In this document: piece by piece, positions 1 to 6,307 of the stretch
Layout: each line of letters starts with the position of its first letter
How positions within the stretch are numbered: the stretch's first letter is position 1
Assembly: GCA_018384055.1 (NCBI GenBank)
Contig: JAHAZL010000034.1
Span: 1-30,558 of the forward strand
Reading direction: 5' to 3'
DNA length: 30,558 nt
Source of the DNA: Treponema sp.
GTDB taxonomy: Bacteria > Spirochaetota > Spirochaetia > Treponematales > Treponemataceae
Made by a program: the position numbers and the translations under genes
The notes under the pieces: generated by a model
The model's input: the letters and a program-made list of their open reading frames with translations, nothing else
Told to the model about the DNA's origin: nothing
The model's database searches: none

Positions 1-917
1 GAGAAGTCAGTTCCAACAGTATTTACATAGTGGTGAACAAGGTCCTGAAGGGAAGCACTTGAGAAGAAGTACTGCTGGCGGAGACGGAGTTCCTTGCCCA
101 TTGGGCCGTTGTCATTTGGATAGAGAACGCGGCTGATGTTTTCTGCATCGTTCTGGCGTTCAACTGCACGGTGGTACTGCATGTCGTTGAAAAGCTGAAG
201 GTCGAATCCGTCTGGAGAAGATGCCTGCCAAAGGCGGAGTGTGTTTACAGTGTTTGAACCGTAAGCAACGATCGGCATATCATAAGGGGTTGCGATGATT
301 TCTTCTGCGTTTTCAAGGTAGAAGCGGTCCTGTCCATCAGGAGTCTTGCCGTACTTGATCTGTCCGCCGAATTTAACGCTTACTGAAAGGTCAGATCTCT
401 TTACTTCCCATGGATCGCGGTGCTTGAGCCAGTTGTCAGGATATTCAACCTGGTAACCGTCTTCAATGTGCTGTTCGAACATACCGTACTGGTAGCGGAT
501 ACCGTATCCATGTCCAGGGTATTCGAGTGTAGCAAGGGAATCAAGGAAACATGCTGCGAGACGACCGAGACCACCGTTACCGAGACCTGCATCAGGTTCT
601 TCATCTTCAACAAGGTCATAGTTGATGTTCATTCCCTTGAGAACTTCCTTCACCTGGTCCATGATACCAGAGTTAATAAGGTTGTTTGAAAGGGCGCGAC
701 CCATCAAGAACTCAGCACTGAGGTAGCAAAGCTGCTTTGTAGGCTTGGCTTCATAAGCTTTGCGAGTTTCCATCCAGTTAGGCATGATAATTTCAAGGGC
801 ACTGGCACTTACTGCATCGAAAAGGTCATGCTTGTTAGCCTGTGAAATGTCCTTTCCGTACTGGCGTCTAAGACGGGCTGTAAGGTTTTCCTTGAACTGT
901 TCTGCATCAAAAGTCAT
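1..917 (-). CDS. glgP: Glycogen/alpha-glucan phosphorylase, N-terminal part (cut by window edge)
   Basis: Releases glucose-1-phosphate from glycogen or maltodextrin in the cytosol (GT35 family, PLP-dependent). Only about the first 305 codons are in the window; the catalytic C-terminal half with the PLP lysine lies beyond base 1. The start at 917 (MTFDAEQFKENL) follows a strong GGAGG at a good distance. Recognisable family segments are YLSAEFLMGRAL, the glycine-rich stretch DAGLGNGGLGRLAACFLDS and YGIRYQYGMFEQ, followed by the expected GYQVEYPDNWL region. It is transcribed in the same direction as glgX upstream but has its own promoter with a palindromic operator. MalP and GlgP cannot be separated on this fragment; the glgX neighbour favours glycogen use. 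Confidence 0.95.
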   Translation of the reverse strand, partial: MTFDAEQFKENLTARLRRQYGKDISQANKHDLFDAVSASALEIIMPNWMETRKAYEAKPTKQLCYLSAEFLMGRALSNNLINSGIMDQVKEVLKGMNINYDLVEDEEPDAGLGNGGLGRLAACFLDSLATLEYPGHGYGIRYQYGMFEQHIEDGYQVEYPDNWLKHRDPWEVKRSDLSVSVKFGGQIKYGKTPDGQDRFYLENAEEIIATPYDMPIVAYGSNTVNTLRLWQASSPDGFDLQLFNDMQYHRAVERQNDAENISRVLYPNDNGPMGKELRLRQQYFFSSASLQDLVHHYVNTVGTDF

Positions 918-981
918 ATATTTCCTCCGTATTGAACTTTTGTTGTTTTAAAGTATCCCCCGAGGGATTATTATTTCCTTC

Positions 982-1011
982 AGTATATATGGAAACGTTT
1001 CAAATATGCAA
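982..1011 (-). promoter_or_regulatory. glgP promoter with LacI-family-like operator
   Basis: On the minus strand a -35 TTGCAT (1006-1011), an 18-bp spacer and a -10 TATACT (982-987) precede glgP. The spacer contains the perfect 10-bp palindrome GAAACGTTTC (992-1001) with a central CG, the form typical of LacI/GalR-family operators. A repressor bound there would block RNA polymerase. The promoter is inferred from consensus match only. Confidence 0.55.
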
Positions 1012-1057
1012 GTATTAACATATTTTTTTCATTTCTGTAATTTTTTTTATCAAAATC

Positions 1058-1082
1058 AGGATAAAAAAGTAACTTTCATCCT
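1058..1082 (-). terminator. Possible weak terminator after glgX
   Basis: AGGAT/ATCCT arms enclose an inner AAAG/CTTT pair just after the glgX stop. The U-tract is poor, so this may be only an attenuating hairpin between glgX and glgP. Confidence 0.3.
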
Positions 1083-1098
1083 AAATTCCGATTCACCT

Positions 1099-3234
1099 TT
1101 ATTTTGCAACAAGAACCAGCATTGAATTTGCCGGCAGAATGTAACGTTCCTGAGCAAGAAGTTCCTCTGCCTTTTCCACTTCAAGGATGCAGCTTTCATC
1201 TTCAATGGAAGTATCTGCAACCCTATACCACTTGCGTCCGTCCTTTATTGTTGGAAGACGAACCATGACATCGTTGCGGTCCGTATTTGCAACCACAAAG
1301 AAATCGTTGTCAGGCGTTTCTCCAGCCTTTGCATCTGAAATGCCAGAAAGGCGGAATGCAAGGAACCTTGATATTTTGCACCAGTCAGGATTGCTACCGT
1401 CCGGTGCATACCACTGGATGTCAGGAGTATTTCCCCTGTCGCCGTGGAAGAAATCTTCCCTGCGGAAAATCCTGTGTTCTCTTCTAAGTTTAACCGCTTT
1501 TTTCGTGAATTCAACCAAACTGCGGTTAATATTGCAGTCATCCCAGTTAAACCAGCTTATATCGTTGTCCTGGCAGTAGGCATTGTTGTTCCCCTGCTGT
1601 CCGCGACGGAATTCATCCCCTCCAAGGAGCATAGGTGTTCCCTGGGAAACCATAAGGGTAAGGATGTAATTCCTCATGGCCCTGTTGCGGTTTCTCTCGA
1701 TTACCGGATTCATTGTAGGACCTTCATAACCGTGGTTGTAGCTCCAGTTGCTGTCAGTTCCATCGCGGTTTCCTTCACCATTTTCATCGTTGTGCTTGCC
1801 GTTGTAGCTTACAAGGTCGTTCATAGTAAAACCGTCGTGGCAGGTAACATAGTTGATGCTGTGGCATGGAGTTCTTCCGCTGATTGTAAAGAGGTCGCTT
1901 GAACCGCTTATTCTTGTAGCAGCACCGGTAGAACAGAATTCATCGCCGCGCCAGAATCTCCTGATGTCGTCACGGAAACGGTCATTCCATTCTGCCCATC
2001 TTCCGCCCGGGAAACCGCCAAGCTGATATGCTCCGCCTGCATCCCAAGGTTCAGCAATGATCTTTGTATTGTGAAGTACCGGGTCTTCCGAAATTGCGTT
2101 GGTCAAAGGAGCCCAGTTCATGATGATGCCGTCTGTACCGCGAGTCAAAATGGAAGCAAGGTCAAACCTGAATCCATCGACGTGATAGTTCAATACCCAG
2201 TGACGCAAACTGTCCAAAACAAAGTTTCTCACTACAGGATGATTGCAGTTCACCGTGTTGCCGCAACCAGAGAAGTTCATGTAGTACTCCTTGTGACTGT
2301 CAACAAGGGTATAGTAAACGCTGTTTTCAAATCCACGGAAGTTCAGTGCAACACCGTGCTCGTTTCCTTCTGCAGTGTGATTGTAAACAACATCAAGGAT
2401 TACTTCGATTCCGGCCTTGTGGAATTCCTTAACAAGATTCTTGAATTCGTTTACGCAGCCACCCGGAGTTTTGTCTGCGGCAAAAGAAGCTTTCGGAGAA
2501 AAGAAGTTAATGGTGCTGTAGCCCCAGTAGTTCTTCATTCTTTCGCCTGTGCGGGGATTTACATTGCTGTTTTCATATTCATCGAATTCAAAAATAGGCA
2601 GAAACTCAACTGCAGTAATTCCAAGTTCCTTAAGGTACGGAATCTTCTGTGCAAAACCCGCATAGGTTCCAGGAAATTCAACACAGGCATTTTTACCGGC
2701 AGTAAATCCCTTAAGGTGAACTTCGTAAATGATGCTTTCGGAAAGAGGCCTGTTGATGGGTCTGTCCCCTTCCCAATTGAATTCATTGTCATCGATTACA
2801 ACACACTTTGGGAACAGGTGATTTGGACGTTCTTCCATCTGATTGATGTCAATCTTGTCCATTACTGGCTTGTAGCTTGGTGGTAGATTATAAAAAAGCG
2901 AAGTGCTTGTAATTGCCTTTGCGTAAGGGTCAAAAAGATTTGCCTTCGGATTGAATCTGTGGCCTGCAGAAGGTTCAAAAGGACCGTCAACCCTGTAAAG
3001 GTAAAGGGCACCTTTCTGGATTCCCGGGATAAAGGCATGCCAAACATCACCTGTCTTGTTTAACTTTGGGTCAAATATGAACTGGCTGCATGGAACAGTA
3101 TCATCCTGATTACTGTAAAATTCTATTGTTACCCTTGTTGCATTTCTTGAAAATACGGCAAAATTAACGCCGTTTCCGTAAAAAGTTGCTCCAAGAGGAA
3201 TTGGACTGCCAGCTTGTGCGTTTAAAGTTTCCAT
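1099..3234 (-). CDS. glgX: Glycogen debranching enzyme GlgX (GH13 isoamylase type)
   Basis: Hydrolyses alpha-1,6 branch points left after phosphorylase action. Protein of 711 aa, normal for the family. An N-terminal CBM48-like domain (about residues 5-110, PLGATFYGNGVNFAVFSRNA) precedes the GH13 barrel. Catalytic residues visible are the nucleophile D358 in GFRFDLAS, acid/base E395 in AEPWD and D467 in CHDGF. The open frame reaches a TTG at 3255, but ATG 3234 (METLNAQAG) is preferred: a perfect TATAAT sits 7 nt upstream of it, so the TTG would lie upstream of the transcription start. No Shine-Dalgarno is seen. It precedes glgP on the same strand by about 180 bp, a coherent glycogen-degradation pair. 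Confidence 0.96.
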   Translation of the reverse strand: METLNAQAGSPIPLGATFYGNGVNFAVFSRNATRVTIEFYSNQDDTVPCSQFIFDPKLNKTGDVWHAFIPGIQKGALYLYRVDGPFEPSAGHRFNPKANLFDPYAKAITSTSLFYNLPPSYKPVMDKIDINQMEERPNHLFPKCVVIDDNEFNWEGDRPINRPLSESIIYEVHLKGFTAGKNACVEFPGTYAGFAQKIPYLKELGITAVEFLPIFEFDEYENSNVNPRTGERMKNYWGYSTINFFSPKASFAADKTPGGCVNEFKNLVKEFHKAGIEVILDVVYNHTAEGNEHGVALNFRGFENSVYYTLVDSHKEYYMNFSGCGNTVNCNHPVVRNFVLDSLRHWVLNYHVDGFRFDLASILTRGTDGIIMNWAPLTNAISEDPVLHNTKIIAEPWDAGGAYQLGGFPGGRWAEWNDRFRDDIRRFWRGDEFCSTGAATRISGSSDLFTISGRTPCHSINYVTCHDGFTMNDLVSYNGKHNDENGEGNRDGTDSNWSYNHGYEGPTMNPVIERNRNRAMRNYILTLMVSQGTPMLLGGDEFRRGQQGNNNAYCQDNDISWFNWDDCNINRSLVEFTKKAVKLRREHRIFRREDFFHGDRGNTPDIQWYAPDGSNPDWCKISRFLAFRLSGISDAKAGETPDNDFFVVANTDRNDVMVRLPTIKDGRKWYRVADTSIEDESCILEVEKAEELLAQERYILPANSMLVLVAK

Positions 3235-3241
3235 AATGAGA

Positions 3242-3270
3242 ATTATAACCGACAAAATGTGAATTTTCCA
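3242..3270 (-). promoter_or_regulatory. glgX promoter, predicted leaderless
   Basis: Minus-strand -35 TGGAAA (3265-3270), 17-bp spacer, -10 TATAAT (3242-3247), then 7 nt to the ATG. Initiation at the usual distance would fall on or next to the start codon. Confidence 0.6.
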
Positions 3271-3349
3271 CTTTTAAAGGATTTTAATGAAAAATGATTA
3301 TAACAATTTATTATCAAAAAAAACATAGGGAGGCTTAATCAAAAAACTT

Positions 3350-3363
3350 AGGGGTCTGTCCCT
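3350..3363 (+). repeat. RAYT-associated repeat copy A
   Basis: AGGGGTCTGTCCC, a copy of the family found beside the transposase gene at 23.2 kb; the last C of the 14-base core is replaced by T. Confidence 0.75.
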
Positions 3364-3410
3364 TCTAAATTGTTTTAGGAGTTTGCCACGCTGACGCTAG
3401 TGACTTGACC

Positions 3411-3460
3411 TAGGGGTCTGTCCCCGCGAATACTGATTTGCCAACGGGGACAGACCCCTA
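3411..3460. repeat. Inverted pair of RAYT-associated repeats (copies B and C), BIME-like hairpin
   Basis: The 16-base arm 3411-3426 (TAGGGGTCTGTCCCCG) is the exact reverse complement of 3445-3460, with an 18-nt loop. It lies wholly between glgX and era, ending 38 bp before the era -10 box. Such paired copies resemble BIMEs made from REP sequences in other bacteria. Confidence 0.85.
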
Positions 3461-3498
3461 TATCCCTATATCCCATAGAACACATTCACTTTATGTTG

Positions 3499-3504
3499 TA
3501 GAAT
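3499..3504 (+). promoter_or_regulatory. era -10 box, predicted leaderless
   Basis: TAGAAT lies 6 nt before the era ATG with no convincing Shine-Dalgarno between them. No good -35 could be assigned. Confidence 0.4.
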
Positions 3505-3510
3505 GCGGAC

Positions 3511-4443
3511 ATGAGCGAAACAGAAATTATTGAAGAAGAATACGTTCCGGAGCCTGCAGGACCAAAAACTGCCCTCGTTTCCATTGTAGGACGCCCGAGT
3601 GCAGGGAAAAGCACTTTTTTGAACACTGCAACCCAGGAAACTGTCAGCATCGTAAGTGCTGTTCCACAGACAACAAGAAATGCAATCCGTGGAATCGTAA
3701 ACACATCCATGGGGCAGCTGGTTTTTGTTGATACACCGGGACTTCACTTGAGCGAAAAGAAATTCAATCTTAAGCTTACAGCCATAGCGGAAGAAAACAT
3801 TAAGGACAGCGATGAAATTCTTTATGTTCTGGATTCTACCCGCGACCACACAGATGAAGAAGAAATGATTGCAAAGCTGGTTGCACCATTTACAAAGAAA
3901 CTTGTAGTTGCAATCAACAAAATCGAAGCCCCCCTTGCCAAGCCTGAAAATTCCCGTGCTTTTGTTCACCGAACTTTGCCAGATTTACCCGACAGCAGAA
4001 TTGTCGAAATGAGCGCAAAGGAAGACAAGGGCGTAAATGATGTTCTCACTGCCCTTTACGACATGGCGGAAGAAGCACCTCACCTTTACCCTGAAGAATA
4101 TTACACAGATCAGGAAGTTGAATTCCGCATTGCTGAAATCATCCGCGGAGAAGCAATAAACCGCCTTGAACAGGAACTTCCACACGCCATCTATGTAAAC
4201 ATCAAGCAGATGGAAATGGCAAAGGCAAATCTTCTTAAAGTCAGGGCCGAAATCTGCGTTGAACGCGACAGCCAGAAAGGCATCGTCATCGGCAAGGGTG
4301 CACAGATGATCAAGACCATCCGCGTTGAATCAATAAAAACCGCAAGAAAGATTTTCCCTTACCGCGTAGACATAGAGCTTAATGTTGCCGTAGACAAGAA
4401 CTGGCGACAGAAGGATCACGTGCTTAACAAACTGGTGAAATAA
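3511..4443 (+). CDS. era: GTPase Era, 30S ribosome assembly factor
   Basis: Binds the 3' end of 16S rRNA and assists 30S maturation. Protein of 310 aa: a short acidic N-terminal extension (residues 1-20), a GTPase domain with the P-loop GRPSAGKST and G3 DTPG, then a C-terminal KH domain with GIVIGKGAQMIKTI. The switch segment PQTTRNAIRGI is Era-like. Odd point: the G4 position, usually NKxD, reads N136-K-I-E139, so the guanine-reading Asp is Glu. The start follows a -10-like hexamer by 6 nt, so the message may be leaderless. A two-way terminator follows. Confidence 0.96.
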   Translation: MSETEIIEEEYVPEPAGPKTALVSIVGRPSAGKSTFLNTATQETVSIVSAVPQTTRNAIRGIVNTSMGQLVFVDTPGLHLSEKKFNLKLTAIAEENIKDSDEILYVLDSTRDHTDEEEMIAKLVAPFTKKLVVAINKIEAPLAKPENSRAFVHRTLPDLPDSRIVEMSAKEDKGVNDVLTALYDMAEEAPHLYPEEYYTDQEVEFRIAEIIRGEAINRLEQELPHAIYVNIKQMEMAKANLLKVRAEICVERDSQKGIVIGKGAQMIKTIRVESIKTARKIFPYRVDIELNVAVDKNWRQKDHVLNKLVK

Positions 4444-4460
4444 ATTTTAAAAAAAATTAA

Positions 4461-4510
4461 AACAAAAAAGGCCTGCCAATCTTTATAGACTGACAGGCCT
4501 TCTTTATTTT
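4461..4510. terminator. Two-way intrinsic terminator between era and the AGCS symporter
   Basis: Arms AAGGCCTG (4468-4475) and CAGGCCTT (4494-4501) with further inner pairing, A-rich on the left and T-rich on the right, so it can serve both convergent genes. Confidence 0.85.
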
Positions 4511-4523
4511 AAATTATCTTAAA

Positions 4524-5954
4524 TTACAGTTTTGGAAATCTTTCAAAGTAAGACTTTGTTTCCTTTGCTACAACACCTGCAAGAACGATCAAAGCAACAC
4601 AGTTAGGGATTGCCATGAGGCCGTTGAAGATGTCGGCAATTGTGAATACTGCATTTACTGTGAAGTAAGGTCCGATAAGAACTGCAAGGATGTAAAGCCA
4701 TCTGAAGCCCTTAACGATTCCCATATTTCCGCCTGTAAGGTATTCAAGACACTTTTCCGAGTAGTAGTCCCAACCGAGGATTGTTGTGAAAGCAAAGAAT
4801 GCAAGACAGAGCATGAGAAGGAACTGAACTGAATGTCCGTCACCGCCGAGAACCTTGTTGAATGAAGCTGCTGTAAGAGCAACCCCCTTGAGGTTTTCAG
4901 GATTTTCCCAGAGGCCATTTGACATGCCGCCGATAACGATTGCAAGACCTGTCATTGTACAAACTATGAGTGTATCGATTACTGTACCTGTCATGTTAAC
5001 GAGCCCCTGTTCAACAGGTTCGTTTGTCTGAACTGGAGCAGCTGCAATTGGAGCAGAACCGAGACCTGCTTCGTTAGAGAAGATACCGCGTGCGATACCC
5101 TTCTGCATTGCGTCTGTTACCTGCTTGAAAACATAACCACAAGCACCACCCGCGAGAGCCTTGAAACCGAATGCGCTCTTGAAGATGAGTCCAAAGGCTG
5201 CTGGAATGTGTGTTGCATTCATGATGAGAACTGAAAGACCAAGGAAGATGTAGATGATTGCCATTGCTGGAACAACCTTTTCTGCAACCTTGGAAATGCG
5301 CTTTAGTCCACCGAGAACAACAAGGGCAACACATACTGTAACGATGAGACCGCCAATTACTGTTGCATAAGTATAATCTGTTCCCAAAAGGGAGAAAGCA
5401 ATGTGCTTGGCTTCTGGATCGATGGCATTGTTAACGGCAGAAGTGATGCCGTTGATCTGTGTCATTGTACCGATACCCAGGAGACCAGCGAGGGCTCCGA
5501 ATACTGCAAAAAGAACTGCAAGCCACTTCCACTTTGCACCCATTCCCTTTTCGATTGTATAGAAAGGACCACCGAGGATGTGTCCGTCTTCCTTTACTTC
5601 GCGATATTTGATAGCGAGCATACATTCAGCATACTTTGTTGCTGTTCCAAGGATTGCTGCAAACCACATCCAGAAAAGTGCACCTGGACCACCGGCTGCG
5701 ATGGCTGTTGCAACACCGACGATGTTACCTGTACCGATAGTTGCTGAAAGAGCTGTACACAATGCAGAGAAACCTGAAAGTTCACCTGCTCCTTCATTCT
5801 TCTTGAAGATACCCTTGAAGGCGCGTCCGAGCTTTGAAAACTGGATTCCGCGTGCGGCAATTGTAAGGATAAGACCAGTTGCCAAAATCAGGATGATTGT
5901 TGGAAGACCCCATACAATGTCATCAATCTGATTTAAAATTGAATCGAAAGACAT
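4524..5954 (-). CDS. AGCS-family sodium:alanine/glycine symporter
   Basis: Inner-membrane Na+-coupled importer of alanine or glycine. 476 aa with about ten or eleven hydrophobic helices and the family's conserved segments GFSALCTALSATIGTGNIVGVATA and GIARGIFSNEAGLGSAPIAAA, plus FFAFTTILGWDYYSEK near the C-terminus. The ATG at 5954 is preceded by AAAGGA. The leader carries a glycine riboswitch and a terminator, so the physiological substrate is probably glycine and synthesis depends on glycine level. It is the only gene of its transcript: era ends convergently on the other side of a shared terminator. Family assignment is firm; substrate is inferred. Confidence 0.95.
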   Translation of the reverse strand: MSFDSILNQIDDIVWGLPTIILILATGLILTIAARGIQFSKLGRAFKGIFKKNEGAGELSGFSALCTALSATIGTGNIVGVATAIAAGGPGALFWMWFAAILGTATKYAECMLAIKYREVKEDGHILGGPFYTIEKGMGAKWKWLAVLFAVFGALAGLLGIGTMTQINGITSAVNNAIDPEAKHIAFSLLGTDYTYATVIGGLIVTVCVALVVLGGLKRISKVAEKVVPAMAIIYIFLGLSVLIMNATHIPAAFGLIFKSAFGFKALAGGACGYVFKQVTDAMQKGIARGIFSNEAGLGSAPIAAAPVQTNEPVEQGLVNMTGTVIDTLIVCTMTGLAIVIGGMSNGLWENPENLKGVALTAASFNKVLGGDGHSVQFLLMLCLAFFAFTTILGWDYYSEKCLEYLTGGNMGIVKGFRWLYILAVLIGPYFTVNAVFTIADIFNGLMAIPNCVALIVLAGVVAKETKSYFERFPKL

Positions 5955-5965
5955 AAGCGTGTCCT

Positions 5966-6002
5966 TTAAAAAAGATAAGAGCCGGTCACATAAAACCAGC
6001 TC
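5966..6002 (-). terminator. Riboswitch expression-platform terminator
   Basis: On the minus strand GAGCTGGT (6002-5995) pairs with ACCGGCTC (5986-5979), one G-T pair, followed by a TATCTTTTTT tract ending just at the AAAGGA of the symporter gene. Position between aptamer and start codon makes it the likely regulated terminator. Confidence 0.75.
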
Positions 6003-6028
6003 TCCAGAAAGTAATAAGACAGTAAATT

Positions 6029-6120
6029 TCTATCGTCTGTCCTTTTTGCCTGAGATGTCGGCTCTAATAGCCTTAACCCTTCGGCGCCCAGCTCCATTGC
6101 AGGGACTCTCCAGAGAATCT
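6029..6120 (-). ncRNA. Glycine riboswitch aptamer (single, with a vestigial second aptamer start)
   Basis: Read on the minus strand: CTCTGGAGAG at the 5' end, then GGCGCCGAAGGGTTAAGG, then CTCAGGCAAAAAGGACAG. This order and spacing match the glycine aptamer consensus. A second TCTGGAGAG occurs about 30 nt downstream (around 6000-6008), where a second aptamer would begin in a tandem riboswitch, but the rest of that aptamer is replaced by a terminator hairpin. It controls the AGCS symporter gene. Confidence 0.92.
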
Positions 6121-6160
6121 GAATACTGCAACGCAACACTCAGACAGTTAAATAATATTG

Positions 6161-6190
6161 TATATATTGGAAAAAAGCAACGAAAATCAA
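6161..6190 (-). promoter_or_regulatory. Putative promoter of the riboswitch-symporter transcript
   Basis: Minus-strand TTGATT (6185-6190), 18-bp spacer, TATATA (6161-6166); start would fall about 30 nt before the aptamer. Consensus match only. Confidence 0.4.
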
Positions 6191-6243
6191 TTGAACATGG
6201 ATTTTATCGCTACTGAAGCACCGAAAGTCACAATATAATACCG

Positions 6244-6272
6244 TTGTTTTTTAACACAAAAACATCTATAAT
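6244..6272 (+). promoter_or_regulatory. Promoter of the aconitase-family hydratase gene
   Basis: TTGTTT (6244-6249), 17-bp spacer, perfect TATAAT (6267-6272); predicted leader of about 30 nt containing a GAGG-type ribosome site. Confidence 0.6.
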
Positions 6273-6307
6273 GTTGAAACTTTTTTATTTGAGGTCGAGG
6301 TAACACT

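Noticed and set aside
2071..2886. 271-codon plus-strand open frame inside glgX
   Set aside because: Antisense to a gene with all GH13 catalytic motifs; its translation has no domain-like pattern and no ribosome site.
3350..3460. CRISPR array from the recurring GGGGTCTGTCCCC units
   Set aside because: Units are too short, irregularly spaced and in both orientations; no uniform spacers and no cas genes.
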